The notes: generated by a model from the letters alone, not told the origin. Positions 32,121 to 40,235 are shown, counted from the first letter of the stretch. The stretch: DNA of 46,333 nucleotides from Clostridia bacterium (GCA_017428525.1 JAFRQQ010000038.1:1-46333), one strand, 5' to 3'. Program-made: numbers and translations.

Positions 32121-32165
32121 GCAAACGCATCCTTTCTGTCGCGTGGTTTCATTGTATTTCTGATT

Positions 32166-32194
32166 ATTGTATCATAAAACCCCGGGTTTGTAAA
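32166..32194 (-). promoter_or_regulatory. Promoter of the aminotransferase-trpS operon
   Basis: Minus strand TTTACA (32189-32194), 17-base spacer, TACAAT (32166-32171). Confidence 0.75.
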
Positions 32195-32299
32195 GATGCG
32201 ATTGCGCAGAAATCCAACGCCTGCCGCCCCTGCGACCCGCCGCCGGCGTCGGACTGTTGGGAACGTCGCACAAGACACCTCATCAGTCGCCTGCGGCGA

Positions 32300-32415
32300 A
32301 AACTTGTAGGGAGCGCTGCCCTCAGCGCTCCGATGCGCCGCAGGCGCATAATGATTTAAATATTGATTATAATCACGGCGTACCGCCGTGCGGAACGTCG
32401 AGCGCGACGTTCCCT
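32300..32415. repeat. Cluster of short perfect palindromes with GTAGGG ends
   Basis: In the gene-free stretch 32195-32839. Contains GGAGCGCTG-CCCT-CAGCGCTCC (32309-32330), ATGCGCC-GCA-GGCGCAT (32333-32349), CACGGCG-TAC-CGCCGTG, and GGAACGTCG-AGCG-CGACGTTCC ending in CTAC. Outward-facing GTAGGG words at both ends resemble the elements at 14294 and 26389. Confidence 0.7.
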
Positions 32416-32459
32416 ACAAATGATCGCCGTTAGTTAGCGCAAATTACGGGTCATCGCAC

Positions 32460-32501
32460 GTAGGGGCGATTATCAATCGCCCGCCGTATCACGCACAAAT
32501 C
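32460..32501. repeat. GTAGGGGCGATT palindrome repeat, copy B
   Basis: Nearly identical to 26172-26213 in the same orientation, including GGCGATT-ATC-AATCGCC and CGCACAA. Confidence 0.8.
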
Positions 32502-32513
32502 CCCAATAGATTG

Positions 32514-32555
32514 CCGCGCATCCCGCGCGGTCGAAACGCCCGGAGCGCTCCCTAC
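32514..32555 (+). repeat. CCGCGCATC...TCCCTAC repeat, copy B
   Basis: Same-orientation match to 26465-26508. Confidence 0.6.
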
Positions 32556-32730
32556 ACAAAAAACAGACTTCCGGCGACGCACAGGGAAGCCTTCCCCTGG
32601 GAGGGGTGCGGGTCGCCGGTGGCGACCTCTGTGGCGCAAGCCACAGAAGCACCGATCGAGCCGGCAGGCGAGACAGGTGGCCGAGCGTCAGCAAGGTCGG
32701 ATGAGGTGGAGCTGAAAGCACGAACAAACC
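32545..32730 (-). repeat. Dispersed ~175-bp composite element, copy 2 (inverted)
   Basis: Reverse complement of this interval aligns with 26225-26400. The hairpin CTGTGGC-TTGC-GCCACAG here corresponds to CTGCC-TGC-GGCAG there, and GGTCGCC-ACC-GGCGACC to GGTCGCC-GCC-GGCGATCC. It ends about 110 bases before the LRR promoter. Confidence 0.8.
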
Positions 32731-32839
32731 GATGCTACCGTTGGAATCTCATACGATTGCAGCGGCATGACCAAACGAAGCGACGAAGAATGGCGTGCAG
32801 CAAAATCGTCGCTGAATCGGCGGTTTTTTTATTTGCGTC

Positions 32840-32868
32840 TTGATAATTTGCGCGGGGTATGGTATACT
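32840..32868 (+). promoter_or_regulatory. Promoter of the LRR surface protein
   Basis: TTGATA (32840-32845), 17-base spacer, TATACT (32863-32868). Predicted start at about 32875, exactly where the long leader stem begins. A hairpin AGCGACGA/TCGTCGCT and a T7 run lie just upstream (32780-32828). Confidence 0.8.
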
Positions 32869-32873
32869 GACCT

Positions 32874-32987
32874 TGCGACACAATTTTATAGGATAAACCA
32901 CTCTTACGGTGTGTATTTTTATTTTCCGGTAAAAATGCATGCTCTTTTCAGCATACCGTGGATTGGTTTATCTGAAATTGTGTCGCA
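32874..32987 (+). ncRNA. Highly structured leader RNA of unknown class
   Basis: P1: perfect 13 bp, 32874-32886 with 32975-32987. After a 4x1 internal loop, P2: 10 bp, 32891-32900 with 32964-32973. P3: ACGGT/ACCGT, 32906-32910 with 32955-32959, extendable with G-U pairs. P4: ATTTTTA/TAAAAAT, 32915-32921 with 32930-32936. P5: ATGCT/AGCAT, 32939-32943 with 32950-32954, giving a three-way junction. The RNA starts at P1 and is followed by a terminator before the ribosome binding site, the layout of a transcriptional riboswitch or attenuator. It does not match any leader class I recognise (not T-box, SAM, TPP, FMN, glycine, lysine, c-di-GMP or ydaO). No flanking target-site duplication, which argues against a MITE. 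Confidence 0.65.
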
Positions 32988-33010
32988 GCAAACGGAGCTT
33001 GCGTTTTTCG

Positions 33011-33036
33011 TGCGCAGCTTCGGCTGCGCATTTTTT
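33011..33036 (+). terminator. Leader terminator before the LRR gene
   Basis: TGCGCAGC-TTCG-GCTGCGCA (33011-33030; 8-bp stem with a UUCG tetraloop) followed by six T, ending eight bases before GGAGGGG. CGCAGC also occurs at 32984-32989 in the 3' strand of P1, so the P1 strand and the 5' arm of this hairpin are interchangeable partners for GCTGCG. Confidence 0.85.
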
Positions 33037-33057
33037 ATTATTTGGAGGGGTTCAAAG

Positions 33058-36000
33058 ATGTCAAAAATCAAACGCGTGATCGCCATGCTGCTGGCGGTAA
33101 TCCTGCTAGTCGGCGCAGCGCCGCTGGGCGGGTTGGCTGAGCTGGAATGGCCGGAGTGGCATCTGCCGAAGCTGTCAACACTGTTTGCAACATTTGCGCA
33201 TGCGGCTGATCCCACCAGCGGTACCTGCGGTGACAATCTGACGTGGAATTATAATACGAGCACAAAAACCCTGACCATCAGCGGGACGGGGTCGATGAAA
33301 TCCTATGCTTCTGAAGACGCGCCGTGGCAACCCTATCGTGCTGTAATGAAAACGGTCTCAATCGGCAGTGGCGTCACAAGCATTGGCAGAGATGCTTTCC
33401 TTGGCTGCACCGGGCTGACGCGCGTTTCGATTCCGAACAGTGTCACGAGCATCGGTTCTTCTGCATTCCATGGCTGCACTGGGCTGACAAGCGTTACGAT
33501 CGGGAAAGGCGTGAAGAGCATCGACACGTGGGCTTTTTATGGCTGCACCGGACTGACAAGTGTCGCGATTCCGAACAGTGTCACGAGCATCGGTTCTTCT
33601 GCATTCCATGGCTGCACAGGGCTGACAAACATCACGATCCCGGATAGCGTCACAAGCATCGGAAGTACTGCATTCTCCGATACTGGTTATTATAATGAAA
33701 ATGCAAATTGGGATGCAGGTGTATTGTATCTTGGTCATCATTTGATCAATGCAAAAAGGATCCTGTCCGGTGCGTATTCCATCAGGAAAAACACAGTTTC
33801 AATTGCTGGTTCTGCGTTCTACGGCTGCACCGGACTGACGAGTGTCACGATCGGGAACGGCGTGAAGAGCATCGGCGATCATGCATTTAACGGCTGCACC
33901 GGGCTGACGAGCGTCACGATCCCGGACAGCGTCACAAGCATCGGTGAATATGCATTTCGCGGCACTGGGCTGACAAGTGTCACGATTCCGAGCAGTGTCA
34001 CAAACATTGGCGAAGGAGTACTCAACGGCTGTGCTGGACTGATGACTATTACCGTTGCGGCAGGAAACAGATTCTATCAAAGCAGAGGAAACTGTTTGAT
34101 TGAAACGGCAAGCAAAATCTTGATAAACGGTTGCAACACAAGTGTGATTCCATCGGATGGAAGCGTAACGAATATCGGCTATGGTGCATTCAGCTACCGC
34201 AAAGGGCTGACAAGCATTACTATCCCGAACAGCGTGACAGGTATTAGCAATGAAGCATTCATCTACTGTACCGGATTGACAAGCATCACCATCCCGAACA
34301 GCGTCACCAGCATCAGTCTAGGAGAAGGAGAAGTGTATGGAGCATTCGCGTTTTGCACTAGTCTGAAAAGCGTTTCGCTCTCAAACAAAATTACAAGCAT
34401 CCCCTGGCGCGCTTTCTACGGATGTACCAGTTTAACAAGCATCACGATTCCGAGCAGTGTCACCACTATCGACGAGGTTGCATTCTCCGGCTGCACCAGT
34501 CTGACGAGCATCACGATCCCGAACAAGGTCACAAGCATTGGCAATTATGCATTCTACGGCTGCACCAGTCTGACGAGTATCACCATCCCGAACAGCGTCA
34601 CGAGCATCGGTAGTGGTGCATTCGGCGGCTGCTCCAGTCTGACGAACATCACGATCCCAAACAGCGTCACGAGCATCGGCGGTTCTGCATTCTCCCGCTG
34701 CACCGGGCTGACAAGCGTTACGATCGGGAAAGGCGTGAAGAGCATCGAAATGTGGGCTTTTTACGGCTGCACAGGGCTGACAGACATTTCGATTCCGAAC
34801 AGCGTCACGAGCATCGGAGAAGGAGCATTTTTAAACTGTTCTGAACTGAAAGGCGTCGCGATCGGCAACGGCGTCAAGACCATCAATAATACTGCATTTG
34901 ATAGCTGTACAAAGTTGAAAGACGTTTATTATGCCGGCTCGGAATCAAAATGGAAATCCATCTCCATTGGTTCCGGTAACAATCCGCTTCATTATGCCAC
35001 CATTCATTATCAGCACAAACAAGTGCATACTATTAGTGATTACGGGGTAAAAAACTTCGCTTACCAGGCTGCTTTTTTGAGTTTTGCGGGAACTCCTTTA
35101 GATGGGGTAAATAGTAAAAAGGATCTTTGTTTTCCCGGAATACAGGAACATATGATTCCGCAGGGTATGGCTTATTATCCGCAGAAAAATTGGGTTCTGA
35201 TTGCCTCCTACGATAAAACAGGAACAAATTGCAGCGTCATTTATGCGCTTAATTTTTCAACGGGGAAGCTGGTTGCACAGTTTAATCTCTATAAATCAGA
35301 CGGAACGATTTCCAAGACACATGGCGGAGGAATTGCAGTATCCTCAAACTATCTTTACATTACCGATGGAAAAAAAGTTCAATATGTCCCACTAAGCGCG
35401 CTGAATGTTTCTTCGGGTTCGTCAACGATATTAAAATATTCAGGTTCGGTTGATATTGGAACTGCTGAATTTAGTTGCGGCGACACGGTTGCAAACATTG
35501 CTTATCTGGATTATTCCTGCGGGACGCTTTGGGCGGGTAATTTTTATTCAACCATAGGACAGGTTTGGGAAAAATCCTGGGGCTATAAGGCGACAGAAAA
35601 GAATAATAGCTTAATTGTAGGTTATAATCTGTCCGGGTTATCTGCGGATGCGGAAATCAAACAATTAAAGGAATTTGTCACGGGCAAGAAACCAACTTAT
35701 ACGATTGATATTCCAAATCAAATTGAAGCCATTCAAGGTGCTACATTTATTGAAGGTGCCCTGATTCTGTCTCGAACGCCAGCAGCTTCTGCGCCGTTAG
35801 GAAACAGTGTTTATTTTTTCGGCGACAATATTACGGTGATTCCACACACGTTGAAAAATGGAACGAACAAACTCACCTTGGATGCGTGTTTCAAGTCCAG
35901 CAACCTGCCCGGCGGTCAAAACATTTTCGTTAAAGACGGGAAAATCTATTGCGACTATGAATCGGAAGCGCTGGCGGAAGCGGGAGAAAATCTTTGGAAG

Positions 36001-37029
36001 GCTACTGCGCATACGGACTGCATCTGGGAGATCGATTTGGTAAAGCTACTTAATCATACACAACCAACATTTGTTTATTGTCCTGTTGATGTGGATGTCT
36101 ATAACAAAAAGACCGGAAATCTGATTGCTAGCATCAAGAATAATACGGTTGAACCGATTTCTGACCCTGAGATTGCAATCATTGCCGAAACAATCGGTGA
36201 TGAAAAAGTAATTTATCTGCCGGGAGAAGGAGAATACAACATCGTTGTTTCAGGCAGAGATACAGGAACTGTCAGTTGCTCTGTCAGGGAAAATGAGTTT
36301 TCAGAGAAGCTTAAAGAGTCTTCGAGAGCGAATTTCTTCGATTTGGACGTTACAAAGACAACCGTATTGACTGCAACAATGACAGGAGAAAGCTTCCAAG
36401 CAGATAAATTCACGCTGAACAAAGACGGAACGGGAACCGTTCGACCAAATGAAACTTTTAAAAACGCTGAGAAAAAGGTCACGATAACCGCAACCGCGCA
36501 AGGGAACGGCGTCGCAGAGGGCGGCGCGACCTATGTCAGCGGCGATTATGTAATTCTTGAAGCTTTTGCAGACAAGGGTAAAATCTTCTGCGGTTGGTAC
36601 GAGAACGGAACGCTGATTTCGACTGAAAGTGTGTTTGGATTCGTTGCAAGATCTGACCGGACACTGAAGGCGGTTTTCCGTGAACAGCCGACCATTAAGA
36701 TCAAAAACTTCACCGCGACGAAATCAGTCGATTACAAGGCGACCGTGACTTTCACTGCCGTGATCGAAAACACCCTCGACGGGGCGACGATTCAGTGGTT
36801 CGTCAATGACAAGAAGGCAGAAACTGGCGAGACCTGCACAGTCAAGCAGGCGACCGCGGATTACACCGTGCAGTGCAAGCTGATCGGCAGCAACGGCAGC
36901 GTTCTCGCCGAGAGCGAGACCGAAACCGTCAAAGTCAGCACCGGCTTCTTTGCCAAGCTCGTTGCGTTCTTCCGCAGCCTCTTCGGCAGTCTGCCCGTGA
37001 TCACGCAGACCATCAAAGAAACGCTTTAA
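33058..37029 (+). CDS. Large secreted BspA-type leucine-rich repeat surface protein
   Basis: A 1,323-residue exported protein. Signal peptide 1-28. About 20 LRR_5 (BspA-type) repeats of 22-23 residues span roughly 99-622, with consensus SIPNSVTSIGxxAFxGCTGLT. Residues ~660-1,000 resemble a beta-propeller-like repeat domain (YYPQKNWVLIASYD, GGGIAVSSNYLYITDG, GALILSRTP). Then comes a short beta domain, a divergent InlB B-repeat (about 1,138-1,205, ending GWYENGTLIST...TLKAVF) and an Ig-like domain. The C-terminus is hydrophobic and amphipathic (FFAKLVAFFRSLFGSL). No LPXTG is seen. GGAGGGG is seven bases before the ATG at 33058; the open frame upstream crosses the promoter and leader. Likely adhesion or ligand binding at the cell surface. 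The gene is visibly richer in A+T than its neighbours and lies behind repeats, suggesting recent acquisition. Confidence 0.9.
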   Translation: MSKIKRVIAMLLAVILLVGAAPLGGLAELEWPEWHLPKLSTLFATFAHAADPTSGTCGDNLTWNYNTSTKTLTISGTGSMKSYASEDAPWQPYRAVMKTVSIGSGVTSIGRDAFLGCTGLTRVSIPNSVTSIGSSAFHGCTGLTSVTIGKGVKSIDTWAFYGCTGLTSVAIPNSVTSIGSSAFHGCTGLTNITIPDSVTSIGSTAFSDTGYYNENANWDAGVLYLGHHLINAKRILSGAYSIRKNTVSIAGSAFYGCTGLTSVTIGNGVKSIGDHAFNGCTGLTSVTIPDSVTSIGEYAFRGTGLTSVTIPSSVTNIGEGVLNGCAGLMTITVAAGNRFYQSRGNCLIETASKILINGCNTSVIPSDGSVTNIGYGAFSYRKGLTSITIPNSVTGISNEAFIYCTGLTSITIPNSVTSISLGEGEVYGAFAFCTSLKSVSLSNKITSIPWRAFYGCTSLTSITIPSSVTTIDEVAFSGCTSLTSITIPNKVTSIGNYAFYGCTSLTSITIPNSVTSIGSGAFGGCSSLTNITIPNSVTSIGGSAFSRCTGLTSVTIGKGVKSIEMWAFYGCTGLTDISIPNSVTSIGEGAFLNCSELKGVAIGNGVKTINNTAFDSCTKLKDVYYAGSESKWKSISIGSGNNPLHYATIHYQHKQVHTISDYGVKNFAYQAAFLSFAGTPLDGVNSKKDLCFPGIQEHMIPQGMAYYPQKNWVLIASYDKTGTNCSVIYALNFSTGKLVAQFNLYKSDGTISKTHGGGIAVSSNYLYITDGKKVQYVPLSALNVSSGSSTILKYSGSVDIGTAEFSCGDTVANIAYLDYSCGTLWAGNFYSTIGQVWEKSWGYKATEKNNSLIVGYNLSGLSADAEIKQLKEFVTGKKPTYTIDIPNQIEAIQGATFIEGALILSRTPAASAPLGNSVYFFGDNITVIPHTLKNGTNKLTLDACFKSSNLPGGQNIFVKDGKIYCDYESEALAEAGENLWKATAHTDCIWEIDLVKLLNHTQPTFVYCPVDVDVYNKKTGNLIASIKNNTVEPISDPEIAIIAETIGDEKVIYLPGEGEYNIVVSGRDTGTVSCSVRENEFSEKLKESSRANFFDLDVTKTTVLTATMTGESFQADKFTLNKDGTGTVRPNETFKNAEKKVTITATAQGNGVAEGGATYVSGDYVILEAFADKGKIFCGWYENGTLISTESVFGFVARSDRTLKAVFREQPTIKIKNFTATKSVDYKATVTFTAVIENTLDGATIQWFVNDKKAETGETCTVKQATADYTVQCKLIGSNGSVLAESETETVKVSTGFFAKLVAFFRSLFGSLPVITQTIKETL

Positions 37030-37066
37030 GAGCATTTATCAGCGAAAACCCATGTACTACGAAAAA

Positions 37067-37094
37067 AGCAGTCCGTTTCGGCGGGCTGCTTTTT
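37067..37094. terminator. Bidirectional terminator after the LRR gene
   Basis: AGCAGTCCG (37067-37075) pairs with CGGGCTGCT (37082-37090); T4 follows on the plus strand and T6 on the minus strand. Confidence 0.8.
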
Positions 37095-37117
37095 CATGTA
37101 AAAACGGAGTGTCGGGC

Positions 37118-37163
37118 AAAAAAACGCCGCGCAGCGGGAGATTCTCCGCGGTTGCACGGCGTG
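37118..37163 (-). terminator. Terminator of comM
   Basis: Minus strand ACGCCG...CGGCGT with a long GC-rich inner stem, followed by seven T (37118-37124). It lies just past the expected comM stop codon at 37176, consistent with that frame being the ancestral one. Confidence 0.75.
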
Positions 37164-37175
37164 ATACTTATATCA

Positions 37176-38710
37176 TTAAAATCCCACCCGCCAGAATTTG
37201 CGGTCGAGGCTGCGGTAATTGACCGCGCAGGCGATGTGGTTTTCCTCGATTTCGTCGCTGCCGTCCAGGTCGGCGACCGTGCGCGCCACGCGCAGCACCT
37301 TGTCATAGGCGCGGGCGGAGAGATCGAGCTTGTCGAAGACCCCTCGAGCAGCACCATCGCACCGGGCGTCGGGTGGCAGTATTCCCGCGTCTGCGCCGGG
37401 GTCATTTTCGCGTTGCAGGCAACGCCCGAGCCCGCCAGCCGCTCCTGCTGCCGTTTGCGCGCGGCGTTGACGCGCTTGCGGATGTCCGCGGAGCATTCGC
37501 CGGGCGCGGCGCCGGAGAGCTTCTCAAATTCCACGGGCGGCACTTCGATGTGGATGTCGATGCGGTCCAGCAGCGGACCGGAGACCTTCGCGAGATAGCG
37601 CTTGGACGCGCCGGGCGGGCAGGTGCAGGCCCGTTTGGGATGGCCGAAATAGCCGCAGGGACAGGGGTTCATCGCGCAGACGATCATCGCGGAGCAGGGA
37701 TAGGTCAGCGAGGCGTTCGCGCGGGAAATCGTGATTTTGCCGTCCTCGATCGGCTGCCGCAGCACCTCCATGGCGTTGCGGGAGAATTCCGGCAGCTCGT
37801 CGAGAAACAGCACCCCGTTGTGCGCGAGCGAGATCTCGCCCGGCCGCGGAATGACCCCGCCGCCGGAAAGTCCGGCCGGGGAGACTGTGTGATGCGGCGC
37901 GCGGAAGGGACGCGCGGTGATCAGGGAAACGCCCGCGGGCAGCGCGCCCGCGATCGAATAGAGCGCCGTGGTCTGCAGGCTCTCTTCAAAGGTCATATCG
38001 GGCAGAATGGAGGGCAGGCGCTTGGCCAGCATGCTCTTGCCGGAGCCGGGCGGGCCGACCATCAGGATGTTGTGGCCGCCGGCGGCCGCGATCTCCAGCG
38101 CGTACCGCGCCTCCTGCTGCCCCATCACGTCGCGGAAATCGGGCAGCGGCGCCGCGTTCTGCTGCGCCAGCGCCGGGTCGAAGGTCAGCGGCGTGAGCGG
38201 CGCAACGCCGGTCAGATGCTCCACCACCTGCTGCACGGTCTCCACGGCGTAGATTTCAATGCCGGTCACAACAGAGCTTTCCAGCCCGTTTTCATGCGGC
38301 ACGAAGACCTGACGCACGCCGTGCTTTTTCGCGCAGATGACCATCGGCAGCGCGCCGTTGATGTGGCGGATCCGCCCGTCGAGCGAGAGCTCGCCCACAA
38401 ACGCGCAGCCGTCGGTGTCCGCGCGCAGCTGGCCGGTGGCGCGCAGGACCGCGATCAGGATCGGCAGATCGTAGACCGGCCCCTCCTTGCGGATGTCGGC
38501 GGGGGAGAGGTTGATCGTCACGCGGCTGGGCGGGAAATTGTAGCCGCTGTTCTTGGCGGCGGCGCGCACGCGGTTGCGCGATTCCGACACCGCCGTATCC
38601 GGCAGGCCGACCACGTCGATGCGCGGCAGACCCTGCCCGAAGTCCACCTCGACGCCGACCATATAGCTTTCAATGCCGTACAGGCCCATGCTGTTCACCC
38701 GCGCAAACAT
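37176..38710 (-). pseudogene. comM: ComM/YifB family Mg-chelatase-like AAA+ ATPase, frameshifted
   Basis: ComM is a hexameric helicase promoting branch migration during natural transformation. The N-terminal Lon-protease-like domain (GLYGIESYMVGVEVDFG, GLPRIDVVGLPDTAVSESRNR) and the ATPase core are intact: Walker A GPPGSGKSMLAKRL, Walker B VLFLDELPEF, and the zinc-like cluster NPCPCGYFGHPKRACTCPP. The reading frame is lost at the G4 run at 37340-37343: upstream it reads [12 protein letters not shown], while [27 protein letters not shown] continues in another frame to the stop at 37176. Adding one G restores a full-length protein. Without it, translation runs in the wrong frame to 37094 and loses the C-terminal helical domain. 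The ATG at 38710 has GGAGGTGA. Could be real decay, phase variation or an assembly error. Confidence 0.85.
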
Positions 38711-38749
38711 ACCGTCACCTCCGCCGCAGCTTGTCTGAAATACAGGTCT

Positions 38750-38778
38750 ACTATAGCATATTTTCCGGGCCGTTGCAA
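38750..38778 (-). promoter_or_regulatory. Promoter of comM
   Basis: Minus strand TTGCAA (38773-38778), 17-base spacer, TATAGT (38750-38755). Confidence 0.75.
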
Positions 38779-38791
38779 GCGCGGATCCCGG

Positions 38792-38827
38792 AAAAACAAA
38801 AACACCGGATGTCAGAAGCATCCGGTG
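38792..38827 (-). terminator. Terminator of the YabE-like gene
   Basis: Minus strand CACCGGATG (38819-38827) pairs with CATCCGGTG (38803-38811), followed by TTTTTGTTTTT. It begins 24 bases past the stop codon. Confidence 0.88.
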
Positions 38828-38850
38828 CGTTTGTTCAATTGTGTCGCGGA

Positions 38851-39975
38851 TTACAGAACGTAAATGCGCACGGGACGCACGCCCCAGTCGTCGCACATCT
38901 GCTCGTTGTCCATATAGAGGTCCACGAGGCGATCGGTCGTGTAGATGAATCCGCCCGTGTCCGCGGCGATGGCGTAGCCGTAAACGTAGCTGCCGTCCGC
39001 GGAAACGATATACATTTCCGTGCCGTAGGGGATCTCGTTCGGATCCACGGCGATGTGGCCGGGCATCGGGGTGCGGCCGGTGGAGGTGGCGGGATCGCCG
39101 GTGTAAGCCGTCGCGTCGCCCTCGATCACAGCCTGATACTGCGTGGGAATGCCGTTTGCGTCCAGCGTGACGCCTTCGGGCAGCGTCAGCTCGGAAATCA
39201 CGGCGTCCGTGTTGTAATAGGAGGACAGGAGTCCTGTGCGGCCGGTGCCGATTTCCAGCACGGCGTCCACGGCCGGCTTGGTCACGGTTTCGCCTGCCAT
39301 AACGGTGTCGATCAGAATGCCGTCGACGTAGCGGTCTTTATAGACGGTCTGCTTGACGCCGTTTTCGCCTGCGGTGACGATGCGGGATTCGCCTGCGGGC
39401 AGCTCGCCGTTTTCAACGATCTTCGTGGCAAAGGGGAGCGCCGCTTCCTGCGTGCGGGTTTCGACCTGCACGCGCCTGACGATCACGGGCGTGCCGCGAT
39501 GCAGCACGGTCTCCATGGCGGGGAAGACCATATCGTCTTCTCCCACGGCAACGCCGGCCTTGGCCAGCGCGTCGGCAACGGTGCCGTCGACCAGCACGGC
39601 TTTATGCTGCGTGCCGTCGGCAAGGATCTCCACGCTGATCGCGCGGCGAAGAAATGCCTTCGTATCCGCAAGCTGCGCCTGTGCCTGGGCCTGCCCGTCC
39701 GCCTGCGAGAGCAGAACGGTTTCCGAGCAGTCCGGCAGCTCCACTGCCACCGGCGCGGGTGCTTCGGACGGCTTGCGCTGCGAAGCCTGCACATAGCGCA
39801 GCAGGCTGCCCTCTGCGGGCGTGATGCCGTCGGCAGGTTCCGGCTTGCCGGAAAGGCCCACCGAATACACGGCGGTCAGCGAGAACCCGGTCAGCATCAT
39901 GCAGGCAACGCCGGCGGTCAGCACGCGGCGAAGCCGTCGTCGGGGCCGTCTGTCGGTCTTGCTTGTCTGAATCAT
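38851..39975 (-). CDS. YabE-like cell wall protein (DUF348-G5-3D domains)
   Basis: A 374-residue membrane-anchored cell wall enzyme of the YabE/Rpf-like group. Basic N-terminus then a signal-anchor (about 17-38). A DUF348 ubiquitin-like domain spans ~113-168 (ISVEILADGTQHKAV), a G5 domain ~170-243 (KQTVYKDRYVDGILIDTVM), and a C-terminal 3D domain ~287-374 with the three Asp: AVDPNEIPYGT, AADTGG and DLYMDN. The 3D domain is the lytic transglycosylase-type double-psi barrel of MltA/YocH. Roles include peptidoglycan remodelling and resuscitation. The ATG at 39975 has AAAGGAG; the earlier in-frame ATG lacks one. It has a consensus promoter and a folded leader. Confidence 0.9.
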   Translation of the reverse strand: MIQTSKTDRRPRRRLRRVLTAGVACMMLTGFSLTAVYSVGLSGKPEPADGITPAEGSLLRYVQASQRKPSEAPAPVAVELPDCSETVLLSQADGQAQAQAQLADTKAFLRRAISVEILADGTQHKAVLVDGTVADALAKAGVAVGEDDMVFPAMETVLHRGTPVIVRRVQVETRTQEAALPFATKIVENGELPAGESRIVTAGENGVKQTVYKDRYVDGILIDTVMAGETVTKPAVDAVLEIGTGRTGLLSSYYNTDAVISELTLPEGVTLDANGIPTQYQAVIEGDATAYTGDPATSTGRTPMPGHIAVDPNEIPYGTEMYIVSADGSYVYGYAIAADTGGFIYTTDRLVDLYMDNEQMCDDWGVRPVRIYVL

Positions 39976-40100
39976 AAAAATCTCCTTTGGGAATCTGAAA
40001 TTCCGCATTTGCAAACCGCTGTTCTGATGACTTTTGAAAAGCGGTCTGCAGCCGTTTTTCCAGCCGCAAAGGCGGCATTCGGAAAGGTGGATTTTTTACT
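39976..40100 (-). promoter_or_regulatory. Leader of the YabE-like gene with three stem-loops
   Basis: In transcript order: GCCGC/GCGGC (near 40057-40074); a 10-bp stem GCAGACCGCT/AGCGGTTTGC (40011-40049); and GGAAT/ATTCC (near 39990-40004), which ends next to the ribosome binding site. No T run is present, so any control would be on translation or RNA stability. It does not show ydaO/yuaA riboswitch motifs. Confidence 0.5.
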
Positions 40101-40106
40101 GAGGGC

Positions 40107-40135
40107 ATTATATCGGCAGGTTGTCGATTTGTCAA
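40107..40135 (-). promoter_or_regulatory. Consensus promoter of the YabE-like gene
   Basis: Minus strand TTGACA (40130-40135), 17-base spacer, TATAAT (40107-40112): a perfect sigma-A consensus. Confidence 0.92.
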
Positions 40136-40207
40136 GCGCTGATTTTTTCCGTTTTTATGGAAGTTGCACAAAGTAGAAAACCCGGATTGCCAAAACCAGG
40201 GAATCAA

Positions 40208-40235
40208 TCTGCGAAAACCCTTCTTTTTTCGCAGA
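40208..40235. repeat. 10-bp perfect inverted repeat in the spacer
   Basis: TCTGCGAAAA pairs with TTTTCGCAGA across an 8-base loop. No T run beyond the stem on either strand; role unknown. It lies in the 450-base gene-free stretch 39976-40426. Confidence 0.6.

Noticed and set aside
32121..32165. T-box leader for the aminotransferase-trpS operon
   Set aside because: The leader is only about 40 bases long and lacks the T-box sequence and a terminator.
32874..32987. Leader stem as the terminal inverted repeats of a MITE
   Set aside because: No target-site duplication flanks it, and it begins at the predicted transcription start and is followed by a matched terminator.
39976..40100. ydaO/yuaA (c-di-AMP) riboswitch before the YabE-like gene
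   Set aside because: Such genes often carry it, but the conserved core motifs are absent and the leader is too short.
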